From CANLWN01 sp039815505 (lineage in GTDB: Bacteria > Bacteroidota > Bacteroidia > Flavobacteriales > Flavobacteriaceae), in the NCBI GenBank assembly GCA_039815505.1, contig JBCBZE010000233.1, positions 1 through 5,695 on the forward strand: 5,695 bases of DNA. Reading direction: 5' to 3'. The number at the start of each line of letters is the position of its first letter. The stretch's first letter is position 1. The position numbers and the translations under genes were made by a program. Under the pieces are notes generated by a model, which was given only the letters and a program-made list of their open reading frames with translations, was not told the origin of the DNA and ran no database searches. This document shows, piece by piece, positions 1 to 5,695 of this stretch.

Positions 1-2669
1 CGCAAGGTAAATATTCAACACCGACCCCGGAAAGAGGTGTGTATAAATCTGTAGATGGTGGAAAATCATGGAAAAAAACCTTGTTTAGTAATAATTTTTC
101 CGGTGCTTCGGAATTGTCCATTGACATGAATAATCCGCAAATTTTGTATGCAGCCTTGTGGCACCATCAACGAACGCCCTGGAAAATGATCAGCGGTGGT
201 CCGGGTAGCGGTTTATATAAATCGGATGATGCTGGGGAAACATGGAAAAAAATGGAAAAAGGTTTACCAAAAGCACTGGGAAAACTAGCAATATCCGTTT
301 GCAGAAGTAATAGCAATAAAGTGTATGCGCTCGTAGAAAGTGATACCCAAAGGGACCAAAGCGGATTGTACGTTTCCGATAACGCAGGCAGAAGTTGGAC
401 GCAAGTAAGTGGTGATAATAGATTAACGCAACGAGCTTGGTATTATACCGAGGTTTTTACCGATCCCAAAGATGATGAAACTGTGTACGTGTTAAGCGCC
501 CCTGCTTTACGCTCTAAGAACGGGGGTAAAGATTGGGAAAGAATTACGGGAACCCATGGTGACTACCATGACCTGTGGATCAACCCGAATGATCCAACGA
601 ATATGGTGATTGCCAATGATGGCGGTGCCGCAATTTCCTTTAACTCCGGGAACACATGGTCCACGCAAAGTATCATGCCAACCGCGCAATTTTATAGAAT
701 AAATGTGGATAATTTATTTCCGTATAACATCTATGCAGGCCAGCAAGATAATTCTTCCGTGAAAATTGCCAGTATGAATATGACCGGATATGCTATTTCC
801 GAACGTAATTGGACAAGAGCCGCTGGTGGAGAGAGTGCTTTTTTAGCATTTGATAAGAACAACCCTAGCATTACAGTCGGAGGTAGTTATCTAGGAACTA
901 TCGAAGCACTGGATATGAACAATATGGTAAGCACCAAGATTATGGCCGCTCCTATCCAGTATTTGGGAAAAGCTGCAAGGGACATGAAATACCTATTTAA
1001 TTGGAATGCCCCTATTATCTGGTCACAGCACGAACCAAACACCATTTTTCACGCCGCGCAATTGGTTTTAAAATCGACGGATTTAGGAAAAAACTGGACA
1101 CCCTTTTCTCCTGATTTAACAAGGGACATAGATGAAAAACAAGGTAAAGGTGGTGGTCCGTACACGAATGAAGCGGTGGGCGCGGAAAATTATGGGACAA
1201 TTAGTTATTTACTGGAATCGCCACATGAAAAAGGTGTTTTTTATTCAGGAAGCGATGATGGTTTCGTGCACATTACAAGGGATAATGGAAAAACTTGGGA
1301 CAATATAACACCGAAAAATTTAGGCGAGACCTTAGTGAATGCGATTGAGATATCCTCACATAATCCGGCAGTTGTTTACATAGCTACTACAAAATACAAA
1401 TTAGGAAACTACGCTCCTGCCCTTTTTAAAAGTGACAATTATGGGAAAACGTGGAAATCTATTAATAATGGTATTCCAAATGGTGCGCATACCAGGGTTG
1501 TTCGAGAAGATAAAATAAGGAAAGGATTGCTGTATGCGGGAACAGAATTGGGGATGTATATATCTTTTGATGATGGTGCAACTTGGGAGTCTTTTCAGAG
1601 AAACTTGCCCATAACGCCAATTCTGGATATAAAGGTGCATCAAAATGACTTGATTGTGGCGACCTCTGGAAGATCGTTCTGGATTTTGGATAATGTATCC
1701 TTATTGTCGCAATACGATGCTAAAAATTCTGCGGTTAAAGTATATGATTCAGCACCCATTTATTACGGAAACTGGGGTAGTCAAATGAATGGTTCCTTGG
1801 ATGATTTTACCGGCATGCAAAACTTTGTTGGTGTAAATCCTGCCAACGGTATTGAACTGTATTATGAGCTTCCAAAAATTGATAAAACAAAGACCGTTGA
1901 ACTAATTATTTTGGATGGTAACGGGAAACTGGTTAATTCGTACACTTCGGAGAAAGATGAGAATTATATACCTCATAACGGAGGGGGCGCACCAAGAGCT
2001 CCAAGATTATCCTTAAAAAAAGGATTGAATCGTTTTGTATGGAATATGAAGCATAAAAGTGTTCCGGGCGTTCCCAATGTTTATATTGAAGCAAACTTTA
2101 GAGGCCATAAAGTCGTTCCTGGTACCTATACGATGAATCTGACGTACGATGAGAAAACATATGTGACCAAGGCGATAATCAAAGAGCATCCAAATTATGC
2201 AATTACCAAAGAAGAATATGAAGCTTATGATTTGATCATGGATCAAATGGAAGATAATGCTACGGATATGCATAACAAAGTAAATCTATTACATTCCATG
2301 TCTCAGGACATTAGCGTTTCCATTAAACAATTGAAGAAGGAAAACAAAGATTCCATGCTGATTGCGGAGGGCGAAAATCTTTTAAAGGAAATTAAAAGTT
2401 GGGATGAACAAATGGTTCAGCGTAGATCTCAAGCTTATGATGATGTAGAAAATTTCGAAAACAAATTCACAGCGGAATATTTGTTTTTAATGAATCAGAC
2501 GAATAGTAGTTTGCCTAAGATTACGCAAGCATCGATCGATAGAAAAACAGTATTGGACCAGCAATGGAACAACTTAAAAAAAACTGCCGAAAACTTGATA
2601 AACCAAAAGATTACGGCCTACAATCAGAAATTATGGCAGGCAGAAATAGGAGCCATTAAAATGAAATAG
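1..2669 (+). CDS. VPS10/sortilin-type BNR-repeat beta-propeller protein, 3' part (5' end outside window)
   Basis: The reading frame is already open at base 3 and reads into the family signature ERGVYKSVDGGKSW, so the GTG at 39 is not the start; 888 codons are visible and I estimate 150-200 residues are missing. Numbering from that GTG, nine BNR/Asp-box motifs of the form S-x-D-x-G-x-T-W occur near residues 4, 62, 113, 159, 200, 346, 413, 465 and 509, as expected for a large beta-propeller. Other family blocks are SGGPGSGLYKS (52-62), HDLWINPNDP (177-186), NDGGAAISFNSG (193-204), AGQQDNSS (233-240), FNWNAPIIWS (320-329) and GRSFWILDN (544-552). A beta-rich segment follows (about 600-715, ending VVPGTYTMNLTY), then a helical, charged tail (about 721-870). 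There is no C-terminal type IX sorting domain. Such proteins are predicted to be secreted or periplasmic; many are annotated glycosyl hydrolase or sialidase on Asp boxes alone, which does not prove enzymatic activity. Family call is firm, function unknown. Confidence 0.93.
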   Translation, partial: QGKYSTPTPERGVYKSVDGGKSWKKTLFSNNFSGASELSIDMNNPQILYAALWHHQRTPWKMISGGPGSGLYKSDDAGETWKKMEKGLPKALGKLAISVCRSNSNKVYALVESDTQRDQSGLYVSDNAGRSWTQVSGDNRLTQRAWYYTEVFTDPKDDETVYVLSAPALRSKNGGKDWERITGTHGDYHDLWINPNDPTNMVIANDGGAAISFNSGNTWSTQSIMPTAQFYRINVDNLFPYNIYAGQQDNSSVKIASMNMTGYAISERNWTRAAGGESAFLAFDKNNPSITVGGSYLGTIEALDMNNMVSTKIMAAPIQYLGKAARDMKYLFNWNAPIIWSQHEPNTIFHAAQLVLKSTDLGKNWTPFSPDLTRDIDEKQGKGGGPYTNEAVGAENYGTISYLLESPHEKGVFYSGSDDGFVHITRDNGKTWDNITPKNLGETLVNAIEISSHNPAVVYIATTKYKLGNYAPALFKSDNYGKTWKSINNGIPNGAHTRVVREDKIRKGLLYAGTELGMYISFDDGATWESFQRNLPITPILDIKVHQNDLIVATSGRSFWILDNVSLLSQYDAKNSAVKVYDSAPIYYGNWGSQMNGSLDDFTGMQNFVGVNPANGIELYYELPKIDKTKTVELIILDGNGKLVNSYTSEKDENYIPHNGGGAPRAPRLSLKKGLNRFVWNMKHKSVPGVPNVYIEANFRGHKVVPGTYTMNLTYDEKTYVTKAIIKEHPNYAITKEEYEAYDLIMDQMEDNATDMHNKVNLLHSMSQDISVSIKQLKKENKDSMLIAEGENLLKEIKSWDEQMVQRRSQAYDDVENFENKFTAEYLFLMNQTNSSLPKITQASIDRKTVLDQQWNNLKKTAENLINQKITAYNQKLWQAEIGAIKMK

Positions 2670-2730
2670 CTAGATTATTATTTGAATGAATTCGTAAAAG
2701 CTGTATGCCCATTTTACATAATTTCGGATA

Positions 2731-2764
2731 TTGCACCCTAGCTAAGTTTTAATTGGTATTTTTG
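2731..2764 (+). promoter_or_regulatory. Candidate Bacteroidota-type promoter upstream of the LamG lipoprotein gene
   Basis: TATTTTTG at 2757-2764 is an exact match to the Bacteroidota -7 box TAnnTTTG, and a TTG at 2731-2733 lies 23 bases upstream, at the long edge of the accepted -33/-7 spacing. Transcription would begin roughly 20 bases before the ATG at 2793, giving a short AT-rich leader. The 123-bp gap after the preceding stop (2669) fits separate initiation. The rest of the gap (2670-2730) shows no clear terminator. Single-box matches are common in AT-rich DNA, so this is suggestive only. Confidence 0.4.
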
Positions 2765-2792
2765 ATTTGTTCCATCTATATCCCATTAAATT

Positions 2793-3701
2793 ATGTCCAT
2801 TACATCTATAAAAAGAATATTTGTATTTATTATTTCAGTTTTTACTGTTAGCATATATTCTTGTAAACAGGAAAAAAAACCAAAAGAGACAACTGTTGTA
2901 AATTATAGTAAAACTAATTTAAAAGAAGCATTGACCTTTTATGCCTCTTTTGATGAAGGTGTTGATGCAGATTTTTCCTTAGGTGATACGCGTATGTTTA
3001 CGGTACCAAATAGAAAAGCGATAGATTCTGCAAAAGCTGGATTACACAAACCCGATATTAGCAGACAAGAAGGAAAAGGAAAATATGGTCATGGACTGGT
3101 GTTTACAGAGCGGAGCAAGGGAAATATTTATTATTCCAGTGAAAAAAATATAGCCTATGATAAAGAGAATTGGAGTGGCGCAGTTTCATTTTGGTTAAGT
3201 TTAGATCCTGCTACGGATTTAGAACCGGGCTATTGTGATCCTATTCAAATTACAGATGTAAGCTATAATGATGCTGCCATTTGGGTTGATTTTACCAAAG
3301 AAAACCCTCGTGATTTTAGATTAGGGGTAATTGGGGATAGAAGCGTATGGAATCCAGACCCGGAGGGACCTGATAACGAGAACCCCATTTTTAATGAGCG
3401 CCTTACCGGAGTAAAAAACCCGCCTTTTGGCAGTGGTCAATGGACACATATTTTGATCAACTTTTCTAATCTAAATACTATCAAAGGACAGGCTTCCCTG
3501 TATATGAATGGTAAGCTTAAGGGTGCCCGTAAGAATATTGATACACCTTTTACCTGGGATTTGTCTAAATCCAATATTTATTTAGGATTGGGATATATTG
3601 GACTTATGGACGAGTTATCTATTTTCAATAGAAATTTAACCGATAAAGAAATCACGACACTGTATGACTTGGAAAATGGGGTGCATACTATTTTGGAATA
3701 A
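2793..3701 (+). CDS. LamG/concanavalin A-like jelly-roll domain lipoprotein
   Basis: A 302-residue protein. Residues 1-23 are a type II signal peptide: KR at 7-8, a hydrophobic stretch IFVFIISVFTVSIYS, and a lipobox ending in Cys24. The residues after the cysteine (KQEKK) do not form a clear acidic lipoprotein export signal, so the sequence does not settle whether it faces the periplasm or the outside. A short polar linker (25-42) leads into one beta-rich domain of the LamG/concanavalin-A type (about 45-298). Marks of that fold are LTFYASFDEG (47-56), HGLVF (100-104), WSGAVSFWLSL (127-137), AAIWVDFTKENPRDFRLG (161-178), GQWTHILINFSN (215-226), ASLYMNGKLKG (234-244) and GYIGLMDELSIFNR (267-280). 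From memory, the same motif set occurs in an uncharacterised LamG family common in Planctomycetes and Bacteroidota. LamG domains usually bind carbohydrate or protein ligands; no catalytic residues are evident. The ATG is chosen because it directly precedes the signal peptide; no Shine-Dalgarno is seen. Whether it works with the upstream BNR protein is unknown. Confidence 0.88.
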   Translation: MSITSIKRIFVFIISVFTVSIYSCKQEKKPKETTVVNYSKTNLKEALTFYASFDEGVDADFSLGDTRMFTVPNRKAIDSAKAGLHKPDISRQEGKGKYGHGLVFTERSKGNIYYSSEKNIAYDKENWSGAVSFWLSLDPATDLEPGYCDPIQITDVSYNDAAIWVDFTKENPRDFRLGVIGDRSVWNPDPEGPDNENPIFNERLTGVKNPPFGSGQWTHILINFSNLNTIKGQASLYMNGKLKGARKNIDTPFTWDLSKSNIYLGLGYIGLMDELSIFNRNLTDKEITTLYDLENGVHTILE

Positions 3702-4036
3702 GGAAATGACAACGTTTTTATAGGTCTACCGATAAGCACTATTTTTCTAGCTACAGGAATGTGTTTATTTAAAAATTCAAACGAAATCCAAGAATCATTC
3801 AATACACTTTACACTCCCCTGCTACCGTCAGATTGCATTATAAGTGCTTATTCATAGCTTGCTTATTATTTTTGAGGGTATACAAGAACCTCGTTCCTAG
3901 GTTTCATCACCTTTTATGAAGAAGTTCTTCGACTTCGCTCATGATGAGCTCCATACAGAACAACTTGCCCGCCTATGGCGGATTATAAACATTTTGCATT
4001 TTGGGCTTAGTATTATTCCCCAGATCAACAAATAGG
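3702..4036. other. Non-coding gap between convergent genes, rich in inverted repeats
   Basis: This 335-bp stretch separates the stop of the lipoprotein gene (+) from the stop of the membrane-protein gene (-). No reading frame in it looks coding; the ATG at 3706 closes after five codons. A short palindrome, ATAAG-TG-CTTAT (3840-3851), followed at 3865-3874 by a T-rich run, could act as a weak terminator for the plus strand. Its right arm is also the exact complement of ATAAGCACT at 3732-3740. The 3887-3981 part is listed separately as a palindromic cluster. No strong rho-independent terminator (GC-rich stem plus T-run) was found for either gene. Confidence 0.6.
3887..3981. repeat. Cluster of short palindromes, probable dispersed intergenic repeat
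   Basis: Four perfect inverted repeats lie within 95 bp: AACCT/AGGTT (3887-3891 and 3899-3903), GAAGAA-G-TTCTTC (3918-3930), GCTCAT-G-ATGAGC (3937-3949) and CCGCC-TAT-GGCGG (3969-3981). A longer outer pairing, GTTCT (3924-3928) with AGAAC (3957-3961) and AAGTT (3922-3926) with AACTT (3962-3966), encloses the third. The TTCTTCGACTTCGCTCA core and the CCGCC...GGCGG hairpin resemble intergenic repeats I recall from flavobacterial genomes, but only one copy is present here, so the repeat call is inference. Its place between two convergent stop codons suits a palindromic unit that ends or stabilises transcripts. Confidence 0.4.
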
Positions 4037-4801
4037 CTATTTCTTGGATAAAAAAGAGTTTCCCTTAGCGAATCTAATTTCCTTTATATCTTCTATTGGT
4101 ACCGCCCTCATTTTATGTAATGAACCGTCAAATATGAAAACATAGTTGGTAACGTTGCCAACAAAATAGTTGCAGGTATCCTTTCCGCCTTTTTGCAAAA
4201 GGTAGGTACCATCTTTCATAACGATATCAAAACTTGGTTTATGAATTTCTATTTCAATTGCCTGATACTTTGCGAACAGTAAGGCGCCCAAAAGATATAT
4301 AAAAGCATAGGCGGATACCAAGAGATCTACATATTTGAAATAAACAAAGTGTACATTAATGCTAATCATTAATGCAAAAAGGAGTATAAAATCGCTTCGC
4401 AAATGATTATGCGTGTTGTATATAATAATGCATCCAACCGAGATCTGGAAGAATGAAATAATAAGAAAAATTAATCGTAAAGGTAACTTTTTATTGCCGT
4501 TTCTATACACAGCCAACAGATGAAGGCCGAAAAAGCTCAGCGCCAATATCAATAGTAATACGGATACATTGTTATAATAAAAGATTCTTAAAAAATCCAA
4601 CGGATTGAAATACAAAAAATAGTTTACGTTAAAATGTTTATAGAACATGGGCAGATATAAAATTCCATAAAGCGGTATCAGTAAGGCCAATATCTTGATT
4701 AGGTTGGAAAATGATATTTTACGCTTCGGTTTATGGTCTTCATTAAGCCAATTTGCAAGCTGAAATAGTTTTTTACCAATACGAGAAAGTGATTTTTGCA
4801 T
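4037..4801 (-). CDS. Predicted polytopic membrane protein with small soluble C-terminal domain, function unknown
   Basis: A 254-residue protein I do not recognise. A basic N-terminal segment (1-30, rich in Lys and Arg) precedes five likely membrane helices at about 34-52, 79-98, 107-127, 136-156 and 157-177. The remaining 75 residues (178-254) are soluble and beta-rich, with TYLLQKGG (199-206), CNYFVGNVTNYVFIFDG (210-226) and AVPIEDIKEIRF (233-244). By the positive-inside rule the basic N-terminus would be cytoplasmic and, with five helices, the C-terminal domain would be outside the cytoplasm; this topology is not certain. The ATG at 4801 is the only start before an in-frame TAG at 4835-4837. 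No Shine-Dalgarno or clear TAnnTTTG box precedes it. It lies 179 bp downstream of mogA on the same strand, too far to infer a shared job. Being a real gene is likely from the length, consistent hydrophobic pattern and lack of a competing frame. Confidence 0.8.
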   Translation of the reverse strand: MQKSLSRIGKKLFQLANWLNEDHKPKRKISFSNLIKILALLIPLYGILYLPMFYKHFNVNYFLYFNPLDFLRIFYYNNVSVLLLILALSFFGLHLLAVYRNGNKKLPLRLIFLIISFFQISVGCIIIYNTHNHLRSDFILLFALMISINVHFVYFKYVDLLVSAYAFIYLLGALLFAKYQAIEIEIHKPSFDIVMKDGTYLLQKGGKDTCNYFVGNVTNYVFIFDGSLHKMRAVPIEDIKEIRFAKGNSFLSKK

Positions 4802-4916
4802 GATAATAGTTATTAAGGATAGGCTGCAATATACCTATTCCACTCGCATTGACCTTCCTCCTAGCTGGGATGAAGCAATAAACAATAACGATAATGCGGC
4901 TGCCAGTATACGGTGA
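4800..4916 (+). other. 38-codon ORF with start interlocked with the divergent gene; possible gene remnant
   Basis: On the plus strand an ATG at 4800-4802 opens a 38-codon frame ending in TGA at 4914-4916. The product begins MIIVIKDRLQYTYSTR and continues IDLPPSWDEAINNND, which reads more like a real protein N-terminus than noise; LPPSWD-type segments occur near the start of some acetyltransferase-like proteins, though that resemblance is from memory. The bases CATG at 4799-4802 serve as start codon for both this ORF and the minus-strand membrane protein. After the TGA a +1 shift gives only about a dozen further codons before TAG. It may be the broken N-terminus of a lost gene, a tiny gene, or chance. 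It is the main content of the 4802-4980 gap. Confidence 0.22.
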
Positions 4917-4980
4917 AGGACAACTTAAAATAGCAGATGGTACTTTTTAGTTTACGCGCTCCGATCCACCCCTGTTGTTT

Positions 4981-5514
4981 TTAGCCTTGGCCAGGTCTAA
5001 AAACCTTCATCACGTCTTTATTTGATTCCAAGTAAGGGCCGCCTATCAAATCAATACAGTACGGAATGGCAGGAAATACGGCCTCTAGACATTCTTGAAT
5101 GGCCTTGGGTTTGCCCGGTAGATTGACAATGAGCGTGTTTCCACGGATTCCAGCGGTTTGACGTGAGAGAATGGCCGTTGGCACATACTGTAAACTTACT
5201 TGCCGCATCTGCTCGCCAAATCCGGGTAGCATTTTTTCGCAAATGGCCATGGTGGCTTCGGGTGTCACATCCCGTACGGCCGGTCCCGTGCCTCCTGTTG
5301 TTACGATGAAACAACATGCTTTGTTATCTGCCATGTTGATCAGTTCTTTTTCCAGCAAGTCCTGCTCGTCGGGAATTACGGCGTACGCAGCTTCCCATGG
5401 ACTGGATAACCATAAGTTTAGGAGCCGTTTTACTTCTTGACCGGGCAGATCGGCATACTCACCACGACTGGCACGGTCCGATACATTGATAATACCAATT
5501 CTTATTTTTTCCAC
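4981..5514 (-). CDS. mogA: Molybdopterin adenylyltransferase MogA
   Basis: A 177-residue cytoplasmic enzyme of molybdenum cofactor synthesis: it adenylates molybdopterin with ATP, giving the MPT-AMP intermediate into which MoeA inserts molybdate. The sequence follows E. coli MogA (as recalled) almost without gaps for the first 150 residues: RIGIINVSDRASRGEY (5-20), VIPDEQ (46-51), TTGGTGPAVRDVTPEAT (72-88), PGFGEQMR (97-104), PTAILSRQTAGIRG (112-125), NLPGKPKAIQECLE (131-144) and IPYCIDLIGGPYLE (150-163). The two functionally important aspartates of the family are present as Asp49 and Asp82, at the same numbers as in E. coli. It lacks about 12 residues found in E. coli between the LPG helix and IPYC, and has a shorter tail. 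The start is GTG at 5514: an in-frame TAA lies five codons upstream, the nearby ATG at 5522-5524 is out of frame, and the alignment begins here. No Shine-Dalgarno is seen. No other cofactor gene adjoins it, and it is richer in G+C than its neighbours. Confidence 0.95.
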   Translation of the reverse strand: MEKIRIGIINVSDRASRGEYADLPGQEVKRLLNLWLSSPWEAAYAVIPDEQDLLEKELINMADNKACCFIVTTGGTGPAVRDVTPEATMAICEKMLPGFGEQMRQVSLQYVPTAILSRQTAGIRGNTLIVNLPGKPKAIQECLEAVFPAIPYCIDLIGGPYLESNKDVMKVFRPGQG

Positions 5515-5537
5515 TGATTCCCATTTTTAAAATTTAG

Positions 5538-5554
5538 TGAACATAAGCTGTTCA
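5538..5554 (-). promoter_or_regulatory. Inverted repeat in the mogA leader (operator, or terminator of the upstream gene)
   Basis: TGAACA (5538-5543) and TGTTCA (5549-5554) form a perfect 6-bp inverted repeat around a 5-base spacer. It sits 23 bases upstream of the mogA GTG and 51 bases past the end of the preceding minus-strand gene. In the minus-strand transcript it is followed by ACTAAATTTTAAAA, a weak T-run. It could be a regulator-binding site, a leader hairpin, or an inefficient terminator; the sequence does not decide. No clear TAnnTTTG promoter box was found in this 91-bp gap. Confidence 0.3.
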
Positions 5555-5605
5555 GTGTACTTCAATATAATTATAGATAAACCACCGCCTTACATGGGAC
5601 TATAT

Positions 5606-5695
5606 CTATCGAAGTTTCTTTTTAACCGCGGCCATAGTACCGGTCAATTCGTTATAACGCTCCATAACATCCTGGCCAATGGGCTGATCGGCACC
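5606..5695 (-). CDS. C-terminal end of an unidentified protein (partial, enters from right edge)
   Basis: On the minus strand the frame is open from the right edge to a TAG at 5606-5608, giving 29 codons: it begins GADQPIGQDVMERYNE and continues LTGTMAAVKKKLR. The residue mix is that of an amphipathic, charged C-terminal helix and the codons look coding, but there is too little to name the protein. Helical tails of this style end many exported proteins, including the VPS10/BNR family seen at the left of the window, so a second family member is a guess only. The following 91 bp to mogA holds an inverted repeat and no other ORF. Confidence 0.5.
   Translation of the reverse strand, partial: GADQPIGQDVMERYNELTGTMAAVKKKLR

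Noticed and set aside
39..41. GTG as the start of the first gene
   Set aside because: The frame is open upstream to the window edge and already encodes the family motif (TPTPERG) before it; the true start is outside the window.
507..689. Minus-strand open frames inside the BNR-repeat gene (this one and others at 1015-2273)
   Set aside because: All are shadows of the well-supported plus-strand gene.
2670..2792. Rho-independent terminator after the BNR-repeat gene
   Set aside because: No GC-containing stem followed by a T-run could be found in this gap.
3578..3802. Minus-strand 74-codon frame across the end of the lipoprotein gene
   Set aside because: Most of it is antisense to the conserved LamG C-terminus, with no signal, motif or start context of its own.
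4835..4862. Strong AGGAGG-like ribosome binding site followed by ATG on the minus strand
   Set aside because: The frame codes only MRVE before TAG, and Bacteroidota do not generally rely on Shine-Dalgarno sites; taken as chance.
4864..4983. In-frame extension of mogA past its TAA (about 39 open codons on the minus strand)
   Set aside because: The translated stretch does not resemble any MogA tail, the protein is already complete at FRPGQG, and nothing suggests stop-codon readthrough.
5171..5440. Plus-strand open frame opposite mogA
   Set aside because: It lies wholly antisense to a gene with unmistakable family motifs and has a composition typical of a shadow frame.
1..5695. CRISPR array, tRNA or rRNA gene, transposase, toxin-antitoxin or phage module
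   Set aside because: No regularly spaced direct repeats, cloverleaf, or proteins of these classes were seen on either strand by eye.

Overview
The window looks like a piece of a Bacteroidota chromosome, most likely a marine or environmental Flavobacteriia. The reasons are an AT-rich background, starts with no usable Shine-Dalgarno sequence, a good match to the Bacteroidota -7 promoter box (TAnnTTTG), a short-signal lipoprotein of the type common in this phylum, and a large VPS10/BNR-repeat secreted protein of a family abundant there. The taxonomic call is inference from these features; no rRNA or marker gene is present.

Layout. Bases 1-2669 (+) hold the C-terminal 888 codons of a sortilin/VPS10-type BNR-repeat beta-propeller protein whose start lies left of the window. 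After a 123-bp gap with a candidate promoter, bases 2793-3701 (+) encode a 302-residue lipoprotein with a LamG/concanavalin-A-like jelly-roll domain. Bases 3702-4036 are a non-coding gap between convergent genes, with a dense cluster of short palindromes that resembles a dispersed intergenic repeat. Bases 4037-4801 (-) encode an unrecognised five-helix membrane protein with a small soluble C-terminal domain. Bases 4802-4980 carry no convincing gene, but a 38-codon plus-strand ORF starts there, its ATG interlocked with the start codon of the membrane protein. Bases 4981-5514 (-) encode MogA, the molybdopterin adenylyltransferase of molybdenum cofactor synthesis, starting at GTG. Bases 5606-5695 (-) are the last 29 codons and stop of an unidentified gene that enters from the right.

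How they fit together. The left half (VPS10/BNR protein and LamG lipoprotein, same strand) looks like cell-envelope or exported functions, possibly recognition or processing of carbohydrate or protein ligands, but no enzyme with a definable substrate is present. The right half is a loose run of minus-strand genes with gaps of about 90-180 bp, so a single tight operon is not evident. MogA has no other cofactor-synthesis gene beside it in the window and is visibly richer in G+C than its neighbours. I see no CRISPR array, tRNA, rRNA, transposase or phage gene, and nothing that clearly amounts to a new defence or mobile system. The points most worth a second look are the uncharacterised LamG lipoprotein family, the palindrome cluster at 3887-3981, the membrane protein, and the interlocked divergent starts at 4799-4802.
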